Below, piece after piece: positions 1 to 10,950 of a stretch of 64,000 nucleotides of DNA. The stretch is from Oxyruncus cristatus. Taxonomy: Eukaryota; Chordata; Aves; Passeriformes; Cotingidae. Location: NCBI GenBank assembly GCA_013399855.1, contig VXAY01000710.1, positions 777,337 to 841,336 on the forward strand, written 5' to 3'. A program made the translations under genes and the position numbers. Positions within the stretch are counted from its first letter, which is position 1, and each line of letters begins with the position of its first letter. Below the pieces are notes generated by a model that was not told where the DNA came from, did not search any database, and saw nothing but the letters and a program-made list of their open reading frames with translations.

Positions 1-104
1 AGAGAGAAAGAAAGAGAGAAAGAAAGAGAGAAAGAAAGAAAAAAGAGAAAGAGAGAGAGAAAGAAAATGAGAGAAAGAAAGAAAAAGAGAGAAAGAAAGA
101 CAGA
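1..104. repeat. GA-rich (GAAA/GAGA) simple repeat
   Basis: An uninterrupted purine-only tract on the plus strand built from GAAA, GAGA and GAAAA units, ending where CAGAAGTGG begins. It is cut by the window start, so its full length is unknown. Such tracts are length-variable and can form triplexes; no function is implied. Confidence 0.9.
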
Positions 105-3100
105 AGTGGTGTCACAGTGGTGAAAGCAGCAGCAGCTATGGCAAATTCTGGGGCAAAACACCCAAAGAAGCTAGGAGAGAGGTTCCCAGAATCAGGGAAA
201 CCTGAGAGAGAGCTCAGAGTCTCAGCAGGACCTGGCAGCTCTCACTAGAGGGGCTGATGTGGCAAGGTCTTTGTGAGAGCAACTGCAAGAGATAGAAATG
301 ACTCCAGTGAGTGTGAGTGACCAGGGTGGGCAGTCAGGGCATGGAGTGGTAGTTCTCATTGGCAGGGCACATAGCAGGGCACAACCACCCTCCCAGCTCC
401 TGAGGTAAGCTCACCTCATAGTTTTCACCCTGCCAACTAGAGCATAACCAAGGATGGTTTCCATACAGTTGAAAGCCGTCGCTAGAAGGAGCATGGTGAC
501 CCAGATGGGGCTCCCTCAGAAGCATGGGGCTGTCCAGTCTCCATTCCCTTGGGCTGCAGGGGCTGTTTGAGCCTGGCATTAACACCAGAGGGCACCAGAG
601 ATGGCACCTGCATGCAGTGTGACCAGGTAGATGATCAGGTAGGTGTTAGCATTTCTTGCAGGGTTTTTTTAATGCTTCTGTATTGCTCATATCTGAACCT
701 ATTGAAGCAGTTGCCTCTATGAAAACATAATCTTGCACTTCAAAAAGTATTTCTAGCTTCTGCAGCTGCCAAGATAAGCTAGAATACATGGCCTCAGTGA
801 ACCTGAAAGATTCCCAGGCAGGGGGCTAATGAAAATTCTACCCTTGTCTATGAACTGTTTGCCTGTTTGTTTGTATCTGATTATTTTATGCTGTCTCATA
901 ATTTCTGTGCAGCCTTAGTCATGACTCTTGAATGCTGGAGATTAGCAGTACCGGAGCATTTCTATTCCTAATGCTAGTACTCATCAGTACTCCGAACCAT
1001 CTCCCAGCTCCCACTGAGAACCTTCCCCAGCTCTCAGAGCTATTTTTGGCAAAAAATTATGCCATGCACTTATGGCTGTAGTAAGTCAAGAAGTACAGCT
1101 ATCCAGCTGTTGTCCCTCAGTGTGAATTTGGAATAGGATGAACAATGATCTTGTGCCCATTTCCTGTTGCATGCTCAGACTGTTATACTATCAATTATAC
1201 AACTTATACTATCATGTACAATGGGTCCTCAGGACAGAATTGCATGTGTAACTCTTGTGCTCCTAGAACACATTTTCTCAATTTAATAGATTTAACAACT
1301 CTCTGTTTTGAAACACTTGCTATTAGAGTCAGCTCAACAATGAGGATTCACATATATTTTCTCCATGATAATTTTTTTCTTATTAATTTTTATAAAATTC
1401 ACTCTATTTATAAGTTCTGATACAGGAACACCTTAACCTACTGCCTCAGACTGCTGCTACACTTTCTCTGTTGGTTAAAGAAGCCATTCATACAAACTTT
1501 AACTTACCTAAAGCTAATTGGATGGCTTTCTCATCTTCCGATTACAATCAGTGATTACTTAAAGACTGTGCAGTTACAGCTCCTTCATACAGTCCACCAC
1601 TCATATCATTGATTGCAGAAGAGTCCATTTCCAGGACACAAGTGATTTCTGTGTTGTTTTAATAGTAGTTGAATATATATCTTTTGTGTTGTAGTGTAAT
1701 ATTCCGAATGAAATTTCTCTGGGGAAATTTACATTGCGTGAAATTATGAATTCAATTATGAAATCAATCACATACTTCAATTTTGAGATCCTTGATTCTT
1801 CTGAAGAGATCTCTTTTTTCTTTTGTCAGTTGATGAGATACATTGATTAAGACTTATGATGAAAAGCACAGCAGCTAACAACTGCAAATCTCAAGAGGTT
1901 GAAAAAACTGGGAAATGTTTCTCATGGAACCTAGGTATTGAGAAATAGTCAAATCTTTGAAAAGTTACTTAGACAAAAGTATTTTATATTGAGTTTGAAG
2001 GTCAGCAGTCCTTTTCACAAGAACATGAAACAATCCAAACCTGTGAATCTTACTCACAAGAATAAATGCTTCAATCATGTTCATATAGGCATTTTGGAGC
2101 AGTATTAGGGTTAGTAATCTGATTGACAGTTCCAATTTTTAAGTTTGGAAAAGACAATGGTAATAATGTCCAATACCTCCTTGCTGGAACTAGGCAGTCC
2201 CTGTTTCAGGTAACAAATCTAAGCAAAAAATAGATAGTAAACAATCAACCAATAACAAGAAGCCTGATTGGAGGGGTTTGGGGGGTTTTTTGTACCCAAA
2301 GGTCTGCCTTTGAAGAAAATAGTTTATCATTCTGGTCAAAATTTCTTATATTTTCTGAACTCCTACATTCCTCAATAACTTTCTTATTTGTGTCAATGTT
2401 ATAACCATCTATATGTTTCAGACAGATTCAACCAAGGTTAAAGTAATTAACCTCAATAAAATGTAATTACTCATATTCATCATATTTTTCTTGCTTTCTG
2501 ATGTTCCAAACCTATTCCTTTATTAGAACAGAATAAATCTTGTCAATAAGGTAATTCAGAGCATACGGTAGTGAATTCTTTGTTCAATGGTAAAACTAGG
2601 CAAAAGATTTCCTTTACTCCATTCTGCCTTACAAATTACAGTCTGGCAATTTTATCCTGAGTATTTTTCTCTCATTGAACAAGAAGACCAATGTATTTTC
2701 TTCTTCTATTTATCCTTTTTTTCATATTTTAATACTGAAGAACAAAGATCATAGACCAGACTCAATAGTTTTTAAAATGGATCTGATATATTTACACTGA
2801 AGAACAGGTTTATAATTCCACAAAAAGAGGTTTTTTACAAATGCTGCAGTTGGGTTTGAAACAAGTTGGGAATATGGCTCAGCATTCCCTTAAAATTTCG
2901 TGTTCTGATCTCAGACAAAAACAGAGTTCAGAGGAGGAGTAATTTTTATCTCTTTTTAATTTAGAAAAGTGCAGCAGCCTTTATTTAATCTTTATCTATT
3001 CAGAAGTCTGATCTGAAGTTCAAGTCAGCACCAATTTTTATTTTTTCCATGTCTACTCACCTACATGTCTACTTACCTAATTCTCTGTTATGTTACTGTT

Positions 3101-3557
3101 GTTTTATAAAAGCTGAATGGTACGTAAGAGCCTAAAGAAAAGCAGGAATAGTGCCTTGACAAGAAAATATCTTCTGTACAGAGCTGATATACAACACATC
3201 TACCAAACATTGCCCAGATGCTTTTTTTGACTTTGAAAAGTCAAAATATGGAGCTGGAGATGGAGAAGACAAAGGAGGCAGACAAAGAACATATCACAGT
3301 GTTTGGGCTCTGTTCACTGTAATTCAAAGTAAACATGTCTTATTAAAGCCAAATCAGCGCCTGTTCTAATTTCTCTTTTATGCTCTATAATCCCAGAGAC
3401 CAAGGAGGCAACTTCATGAATCTTAACAGAAATAAAAGAAAAATAGTCCTTGAACCTAAAAATATTTGTTTGTTTGCTTGTTTAGTAAAATTAAAAAACT
3501 TATATTTTCCTGGGGAAATGAAAAAATTGGGAAATACTGGTCCTTCATGCACAGGAA
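105..3557. other. No gene recognised; GC-richer block then AT-rich DNA
   Basis: Positions 105-650 are noticeably richer in G and C than what follows and look like a decayed repeat or LTR-type fragment, but I could not match them to a family. From 650 to 3,557 the DNA is AT-rich with stops in all frames and no long repeat. A 10-bp hairpin with a 2-nt loop (3,225-3,246) is the only local structure I noticed and is of a size expected by chance. The short open frames here (up to 91 codons) show no domain and no codon bias. Confidence 0.5.
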
Positions 3558-4274
3558 TGTCGTGGGTTTACCCTGGAGTGATTTTTTTTTCCAACTTTTA
3601 CACAATTGCTATGAGATGAGAGCAGTTTTATACAGACAAAAGAGACTTGACATGGGGGAATAACATTAAATTTATTACTAGCAGGATAAAAACTAAAGAA
3701 TAATATATACAACAATTCTAACTAGGCAAAATTATGAAGAAAATGTTATATATTTACAAAATTATCCCTTCCCCCTGTATCAGTCCAGGAGGAGAAAAGC
3801 ATTTTCTTTACTTTCAGGGTTTACAGTTCCTCTAAGTCAAATTTGCAGCACTTGAAAGTTTTCTTCTATTATCTCTAGGGTGACAGCTCCGATCAGCCGT
3901 AGCTGGAAATCTCTCTTTCTCTTTCTCTCTGCTGCACGTCGACCTCAGCACTGTCCCTGCTCCTCCCTGCCGGGCCAGGACCGGAGGCTGGGGGGTACTC
4001 GGGCCCTGTGAGGTCCTCCATGGACTGCAAGGGGACAACTTGCTGCACCAGGGTCTTCACCCCTGTTACAGGGGATAATGGCATCGAGTCCATCCCCTGT
4101 TTCTTGTGGGGTCCCTTCTCACGGGAGACAGCCTTGGATGAGCTTCTCCAATGTGAGTCTACCCTCGGACAAGAGTTCTTCCATAATCTGCTGTCCTTTA
4201 GGGTCACAAATGAATTACACTAGCATAAATCCCTCACTGGGATCACATGTCCTACCCGGGGCACTTGCTCCACC
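3558..4274 (-). mobile_element. ERVL-like LTR fragment, truncated at its U3 side
   Basis: On the plus strand the block opens with TGTCGTGGGTTTACCCTGG, the reverse of the U5 end of an avian ERVL-type LTR. It continues with a GACTTGACATGGGGG / TTTATTACTAGC segment that parallels the copy at 23,350-24,271 (GACTTGACTTAGGG / TTTATTACCAATC). Further on are the repeated cassettes typical of this LTR (CTCACGGGAGACAG, CTCCAATGTGAGTC, GGTCACAAATG). The right side stops near 4,274, where CR1 sequence begins without its own tail, so the rest of the LTR is missing. No internal retroviral sequence is attached. Family identity is from memory of songbird LTRs, and the right boundary is good to about 15 bp. 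Confidence 0.7.
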
Positions 4275-5702
4275 AAGTCCAACTCTTAACCCTGCACAGG
4301 ACCATCCGCAGGAGCCACACCACATCCTTGAGAGTATCATCCAAACACTTCTTGAACTCTGTCAGACTTGATGCTGGGCAGCCTCTTCCCGCACCCAACC
4401 ACCTGCTGGGTGAACAACCTTTTTCTAATATCCAACCTAAACTTCCTCTGACACAGCCTCAGGCCATTGCCTCGGGTCCTGTCACTGTCACACAGAAAAG
4501 AGGTCAGTGTCTGCTCCTCCTCTTCTCTTCACAAGGAAGTTGTAGACTGCAATGAGGTCTCCCTTCAGTCTCCTCTTCTCCAGGCTGAACAGACCAAGTG
4601 ACCTCAGCCACTCCTCATACGACTTCCCCTCAAGGCCCTTCACCATCTTCACTGCCCTCCTTTAGACACTCTCTAAGAGCTTAATATCTTTCTTATATTG
4701 TGGTGCCCAAAACTGCACACAATATTCAAGGTGAGGGTGCATCAGTGCAGAGCAGAGTGGGACAATCCCCTCCCTTGACCAGCTGGTGATGTTTTGCCTG
4801 ATGCCCCCCCAGACATGGTTGGGCCCTCCTGGCTGCCAGGGCACTGCTGACTCATATTCAACTGTCCTGCCATTGACCAGGACTCCCAGGTCCCTTTCTG
4901 TGGCACTGTTTCCAGCATCTCATTCCCTAGTCTGTACCTACACCCCTGGTTGCCTGCCCTATCCTGGGTGCAGAACCCAGCACTTCCCCTTGTTGAACTT
5001 CATATGGTTGGTGATTGCCCAGTCCTCTAATTTGTTGAAGTTTTTCTGCAGGGCCTCCCTGCCTTCCAGGGAGTCAACAGCTCCTCCCAGTTTTGTATTG
5101 TCTGCAAACTTACTTAGTATCCCTTCCAGTCCTTAGTCCAAGTCATTTAAGAAGATGTTGAAGAGCCCAGGGCCCAAGATGGAGCCCTGTGAAACCCCAC
5201 TAGTAACAGGTCACCGGTCTGATGTCACCCCATTCAGTATTACCCTCTGTGCTCGACCTGTGAGCCAGATGCTCACCCCACACATGATGTGTTTATCCAG
5301 CTGTGTGCTGGACATTTTGTCTAGAAGGATCCTGTGAGACACAGTATTGAAAGTTTTACTGAAATCCCAAAAGGTGGCATCAGCTGGCTTCCCTTGATCA
5401 ATGAGGTGGGTTACCTTGTCATAAAAGAAAATCTGTTTGGATAAGCAGACCTTTCCTCTCATGAAACCGTACTAGCTGTGACCGATAACCACCTTGTCTT
5501 TCAAGTGTTTTTCAATACTTTCCAGGATAATCCATTAATCCATAATTTTACCAGGCACTGAAGTGAGATGTACAGACCTGTAGTTTCCAGGGTCCTCCAT
5601 CTTGCGCTTCTTGAAAATTGGGACAATTTTTCAGTTTCCAGCCAGCTGTGAAGTAGAAACCTCTCTGGATTCCCAAGACCACTCAAAAATCATCAAGATG
5701 TT
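4275..5702 (-). mobile_element. CR1 LINE, 5'-truncated and lacking its 3' tail
   Basis: This is the longest CR1 (chicken repeat 1, non-LTR retrotransposon) copy in the window. The reverse complement reads as the C-terminal half of CR1 ORF2, from the finger/palm region to the end. The plus strand shows standard CR1 blocks such as TTTCTAATATCCAACCTAAA, GTAGACTGCAATGAGGTCTC, CTTCTCCAGGCTGAACAGAC and CAAAACTGCACACAATATTC. The element ends at about 5,702 (5' truncation, usual for CR1). At the other end it stops near 4,275, before the GATCATCGAG block and the tandem octamer tail that the family should have, and it abuts an LTR. The related 3' end at 42,440 does keep these parts. Deletion or recombination at the junction is the simplest explanation. 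Confidence 0.93.
4282..5690 (-). pseudogene. CR1 ORF2 reverse-transcriptase remnant
   Basis: This is the degenerate coding part of the CR1 copy. Reading leftwards on the minus strand, the stretch 5,462-5,211 is open and contains the RT motif A region, with DFSKTFNTVSH at about 5,366-5,334; the Asp expected after the Phe (DFSKAFD in the family) is Asn here. Motif C lies at 5,108-5,097 and reads F-A-D-N instead of F-A-D-D, so one catalytic Asp is lost. Towards the C terminus, 4,844-4,662 carries the familiar HPHLEYCVQFWAPQYKKD segment, and [10 protein letters not shown] follows after a stop. Frame changes and stops separate these blocks. The enzyme (target-primed reverse transcription) cannot be made from this copy. 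The upstream endonuclease domain is absent because of the 5' truncation. Confidence 0.9.
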
Positions 5703-5837
5703 TCAGGTAAGTGTATATTTTTATTTTAATCAACCATTTCTAGCAGATATGGGTTTGACTTTTGTATTAGTATTGTTCCTTACCTTGAGAGGAATAGCAT
5801 ACTGGAAACTTACCACATCTAGAAATTCCTTTCCAAA

Positions 5838-5869
5838 AAACAGCAGGTCCAGTAAACAGCAGGTCCAGT
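5838..5869. repeat. Perfect tandem duplication, 16-bp unit x2
   Basis: The unit AAACAGCAGGTCCAGT occurs twice head to tail without a mismatch (5,838-5,853 and 5,854-5,869). It looks like a recent replication slippage, because both copies are identical while the surroundings are unique. Confidence 0.9.
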
Positions 5870-8707
5870 TCACAACAGTTAAAGATAATCGTTGGAGTGA
5901 TTATTCCACTGTGATATCAATTCAGTCTTCAAGGAGAATTTGGTTATTACGCAACATCTTTCAGCATAAGAAGGCAGCTTGAGCTACACTGTTCTTTCAA
6001 TGGTAATGTCAACACTCATAAGGAAAAATCTAATAAAATAGTAATTGAGTGTATGAAAAGACATTCTGGTTGCAATATTCATGGAGTTAAATTAAGTCAC
6101 TATGGGTCTACATAAAGAATCCTCATTGTATTTTCAGTTTGACATTGGTATAACGGTGCAATACACCAGTGTTGTTCCAAGTCTACATCCCTATAACTCA
6201 ATACAGAATTCATATATAGCAGTGCTTATTCAATATATATATTTATGTACTTATGTACTTGCCAATGTAGTAAAGAATTAAAAAGTCTTGGCCTTCATGA
6301 TCCTTAGAACCCTTAGATTAAAAGATCATTAATTTCTATTTTTTTTTTTTTTTGCTTTCTAAATCTAATCAAGATAGAGGATAAATAACCAACAGATCAT
6401 TTGCTATTGCTGGAGTTTCTGCTTCAGTTTTTAATTTTTTCTTTCTCCTTCACCTTTTTTAAGGCATGTTATAGCTGATAGTTCTTCATTTTAACCAAGA
6501 AGCTAAATTAGGATGAAGGGGAATGGAGTAAGTTCCTGTAAATTAATAGTCAGGAGATAAGTTTTCATCCTCTTTGTTCTGAATGGTTTCAGTCTGAACT
6601 AAATGCATGAGAGAAGGTAATGAAATACTGTAACTTTATTGTCATGTTCCTCAAAGACACCATTATCTGTGGTGATAAATTTCCTGTACAGATAAAGCTT
6701 TCTTGTCCCATGGCAGAGCAGGTGCCAATTTCAGAGCCTTGCCAACAACAGCATACTACTAATTGCAACAAAAGCCTGTTGAAGGCTTGAAACGAAACTC
6801 TGTTTGAAGGCACAATTGCAGTAGGTTTTGAAGAGAAGAGACAATAAGGTGAGCACAGGAAGGTGAACAACGGGTCTATTTCAATTCTTACACCTGACTG
6901 TTGTGCAAACACTGTTGCAACAGAGTTCACAGGAGACCAAATAGCCTCACATCTCACTGTAGACTTATTTGGTGCATCTCATAGGCTTGCACTACCTTCA
7001 AGAAGAAGCACATTGAGACAGAGGCACTCAGTACACAGAGGACATCCTTTATCTCTGGAATCCTTCATTTTCATCTTCCTCTGAACACTATACCTTCAAT
7101 ATTTCCTTTCCCTGTGTCCATGGGATGTGGTGAAGAAATAGTGCAGGAGAATCACTCCCTAATGGATTCAGCTCTTCATTTACGGGCCTGACACTTGAGA
7201 TTTATATGCTATTTTATTCACTAGCACCTTCAGATTTTATTGGTAATATAAAACATACATGACTGGTGTTTGCACGGTGAGCACCTGAGAAGTTTCCATC
7301 TATCCCTCTTTTTCAGAATATAATCTGGTTAATATAATCTTAAGACTGAGACTAATTCTTAGTCTTTCAAATGAGCAGTTATATTTGATACTAGTATTTC
7401 CCATCAGTTACTGTTGTCTGACAACAAGACAAATAGCCATGCTCTGCCTCCAAGGAAGGCCAATATAAAAACTTCCTAATAGTCATTAAGAAAAAAGATT
7501 TTATCTACATAAAGAATACATACAGCATTTGAGGGAGAAAAAAGCTAAGTAATGCACCTATGGATTACAGAAAACTACAAGTGTGAGATTCAAATATTTC
7601 AGTTCAGAGTAGAATCAGAATATTTGAAAGCTAGTCTAATTGGCATGACTGTAGAAGTTACTTCAGAATTGTATTATAAGCCATTTTCTTTATTCCAAAT
7701 TAAATATATAAACTTAAGCTTTTAATTAAATAATTTAAACTTGAAAACCATATGCTGTTTAGAATTTGCTTTCAAAGCATTTTGCTGGTGTTTTATTTTT
7801 TGATAAAAACTGTATAACAAGGGCTTTAGTGGAGGAAGGTAATGACAGGTTGCTTGGAAACAGCAATTTGGAAAGTATCTTTCAAAATGTACAGTAATAG
7901 TTGGCCTTGCAAATGTAAAATTTCCTGACACAACACTGTCTGTAAAAGCTATTGAAAATATGACTGAGGAGTAGGAAATAGTTTGACCTTGAATACTTTA
8001 AGATTAGTTCCTTGTGAGATGTTAAAAATATCCAAATATTTTTAAAACTAGCCTATCACCTTACTTAAACAAACAAACAAAAAGATAATACCTGTTTCAG
8101 CTGAAAAGTAAAATATGTCCTTGGAAGCTACAATGACCCAGTTACAGTTAGCTGTATGATTTGGAATTAGAAGTTCCTTTCTGATGTCAAGCACTTCTTG
8201 GGCATACATTATGATTCTGCATGTGAGTAAATGAAAGAAACATCTGTGCTTCAGAGGATTAAAGATTTTTAAAATTTCCTTTCAAATTGCAAGTTATTTT
8301 TGGTGTAATTGAATCTCACGAGTTAGAAAATTCTACGCCAGAAAATTCTAGTGCATTTTTTGAGTTCTACAACAGAAATTACATGATTTCTACACTTAGA
8401 TGAATTTATTAATTATTTACAAAATTCCAGTAGTCCATCTCAACTTCCTCTGAAAATAGAGAAATAAATAATTCATAGAGACTTTTTGCTTAAGGGTCAA
8501 TCCTTTGTGAAAGTAGTCCAAAATTAATAGAGGTGCAGATTGTCTGAAAACAATGCATTGAACCATTTTTGGCTACAGAAGTGATTTATTGACTGAGAAT
8601 GCCACCGTTCTTTTCAAAAGTTCTAACAAAAAATTGACAGCTGCTGTGAGGGATAATGGCAAAGGCATTGCAGAAGAAAGTACATACACACAGGATTGCA
8701 GGATTGG
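5870..8707. other. Unassigned AT-rich DNA, no gene seen
   Basis: No coding potential, RNA gene or repeat could be recognised. The longest open frame here (minus, 6,957-6,589, 122 codons) has no recognisable domain, no clear codon bias and no flanking splice context, so I treat it as chance. A T15 run sits near 6,340. Confidence 0.5.
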
Positions 8708-8870
8708 AACAACTCTCATGTATTGTGGAGTCTTCATCCTTGCATATGTTCAAAACTCAGCTGGATACCATCCTGGGCAACATGCTATAGCTGACACTGG
8801 TTGAATTGGTTGTGTTGGACTCTAAGATCTCCAAGTATATCTTCCAACCTCAAGCACTCTGTGATCGTAT
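8708..8870 (+). mobile_element. CR1 LINE 3' end, short old copy
   Basis: The segment reads in the sense direction. It contains a stretch matching the last codons of CR1 ORF2 (8,746-8,790: M-F-K-T-Q-L-D-T-I-L-G-N-M-L-stop), then the 3' UTR block TTGGACTCTAAGATCTCCAA, CTTCCAACCTCAAGCACTCT and GTGATC. Divergence from the expected CTTCCAACCTCAACCATTCTGTGATTCTGTG tail marks it as old. The 5' part is missing, as usual for CR1. Confidence 0.85.
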
Positions 8871-9383
8871 GTGGAAATTACTGGGAATAAGTGGCTATCA
8901 AGTCTTAGTTAAAACACACTTTAGCAGCAACTTATTTCTGCTGTTCAGACTTACAGATTGGAGAAGTGTGGTCATATCTGTCCTGTAGCAATCACTGAAA
9001 CATGCCAGAAACCTCCTTGTATCATTCATAGAAAGGGGGCTTCTGAGCCTTGGCAAAAAGTTATGCACCTGGACTCTTGCAGCTGAAATAAAATGTGCTT
9101 ACTTGTAATTGGTGCTTACACCAGATGGACAGAAAAACTTGGCTAGTAAACAAGATATCAAGTCCCTGATTGGGATAAATGAGGCAGTTCATATTTCTAA
9201 ATTTACGTGTTTAAATATCTTCTGAGGGTGTCAGTTGATGTTCATAAATTCAAGTCTAATTTCACAAAATAAGATGTGAAATCAAGGAAGTACAGTTCAG
9301 GAGTCAAACATATAGCTGGACATTAAGTTTTAAATTGTTGTTACAGTCTGACTCACCGTTCAGTTGACAGTAGCATCAATCAT

Positions 9384-9457
9384 GGGCCATTCAATTAAGA
9401 GACAGATTCGATGATCCTCATGGGTGCCTTCCAACTCAGAATATCCTGTGATTTTGA
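9384..9457 (+). mobile_element. CR1 LINE 3' tail fragment
   Basis: GACAGATTCGATGATCCTCA, GGGTGCCTTCCAACTCAGAA and TATCCTGTGAT follow in order and match the sense 3' UTR of a CR1 subfamily. The antisense version of the same subfamily (AGAATATCCTGAGCTGGAGG) is seen at 42,440. Only the last 70 bp or so are preserved, and no octamer tail remains. Confidence 0.75.
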
Positions 9458-9936
9458 CAGTGACAATTCTGCACTAGTCACACTTTAAGCGAGAATCACT
9501 TGAAGGAGCCTGAAAATTTTCTGATTGGGACCAGTCAATAAGGCTGTCTGGGGTGTTGTCAAAACACTTGAAATTCCCCCACTAGAGTGCACAAGAGCTT
9601 AAAACATGGAACCAGGTCTAAGTGTGACCTGAAAACTTATTTCATTACTTCTAGGAGGAAATCCAGTTTTAATTAAATTCACCAAGTGATGAAGAACATG
9701 ACTGTGTCAATGATTAATTACCCTTACTGTTCTACAGATACAAGCAATTCTGAAAAGAAATTTTATGAAGTTGTAAATTATTTAATACAATGGTGACTGC
9801 CGTGCCGAAAGACATCATACCAGCTAGGGAATGAAAAAAAAAAGATCAATTGGACAATTTGGTTTTTGTTATTAAGACAACATAAATTGCTGAGGACAAA
9901 TTATGCCAAGTTATGTCCTGGATGGCAAGATTAGGC

Positions 9937-9970
9937 ACTCCAAAGTCTACCTAGACTCCAAAGTCTACCT
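9937..9970. repeat. Direct repeat, 16 bp x2 with 2-bp spacer
   Basis: ACTCCAAAGTCTACCT occurs at 9,937-9,952 and again at 9,955-9,970, identical, separated by AG. This is probably a small local duplication. Confidence 0.85.
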
Positions 9971-10528
9971 TTTACTTGACAGAAAGCAGGAGTCATATGT
10001 AGAATATACCTTGAACCCTCCTACTTGATGCCTCTTACATATACATGGAGTCTCACTTGCCCTGAGTAGTATCCTCTAGCCATGCCTGGGACCATGCTTA
10101 TAGGGTTATCATCTATATGGATCTATATGATCCTGATCTTGAGAACTGCCTTAGTGAAGTCACTAAGATGCAGTGCAGATCCACTTTTACCAAAGGCACT
10201 TATTTGCCAGCATATCCAGAATAAATAGTTATATCTTCTAGAACATAACTAGGTGTAAGACCACAGACTGAACCTAAACACTGTCATGATGGTGAATTTA
10301 TACAACACTGTTTTTCCAGAGATCTCAGAGCCATGCCTCAAAGCAATAAAGAAGTTCTGTTAAGGCTCTTAAGTACCACTGCATCTCTGGTTTTCACCCT
10401 GTCATGTGATTTGTCACACTCTCCTACTGAATGCACCTTCACCAGGAATAACAAAATTCTGTTTAGTTTCCACTCTTATGGAGCAAGTTTTGGTTATGTT
10501 GAGGAATACATTCAGTGCAGGTCGCTGG

Positions 10529-10950
10529 GTGTGCAGCTGCACTGGAGCTGCAGATTGAGCTCTGGGGGGCAGGAGCCCGCGGCAAGAGGCTGTGATCTGT
10601 TGACCCTTTGCATAACAAAGGGCACAGGGATCTGTGGCCCAGCGCTGGAGCAGACACTCAGAGAAAGGAGGAGCCGAGACACCCAGACTTTCCCACGCTT
10701 AGACTGTGAGGATATAAAAGCCCAGGGGTTCCTTCGTTCAGGAACCATCCTTGGAAGCACCAGCTCGAGCTGTCATCTTATTATTTAGTTGTTGCACCAT
10801 GTTTAAATTATTCTAAGGATCTGGACATCTGAGACTCTGCTTGGGAAACCTGGTATCGAACAAGAAAGGAAACCTTGTCTGATGATGTGAATGTGTGCTG
10901 TGTAGCTGGGAAGGGGCTATGGTCCCAGTTCAGGTGCTGCGAGATTGTCA
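10529..10950 (+). mobile_element. LTR-like element with TATA box (ERV fragment?)
   Basis: This GC-rich island stands out from AT-rich flanks. It has a compact promoter layout: CTTTGCATAACAAAGGG-type sites near 10,600, a TATA box at 10,713-10,719, and about 25 bp later the segment GGTTCCTTCGTTCAGGAACC, which looks like the start of an R region. Downstream, TGGCTCC...GGACAGGGAAG (10,954-10,980) loosely recalls a lysine-type primer binding site, right after a possible LTR end TGTCA at 10,950. No second LTR and no target duplication were found, and there is no AATAAA where one is expected. An alternative is a host promoter or CpG-rich regulatory block. The left boundary is a guess. Confidence 0.45.
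10713..10719 (+). promoter_or_regulatory. TATA box of the LTR-like block
   Basis: TATAAAA in the context GAGGATATAAAAGCCC, inside a GC-rich block and followed by G/C-rich sequence. This fits a core promoter of retroviral type. Whether it is active cannot be seen. Confidence 0.45.

Noticed and set aside
10333..10788. 151-codon open frame across the GC island
   Set aside because: It crosses the TATA box and the presumed transcription start, and nothing in it resembles a protein family.
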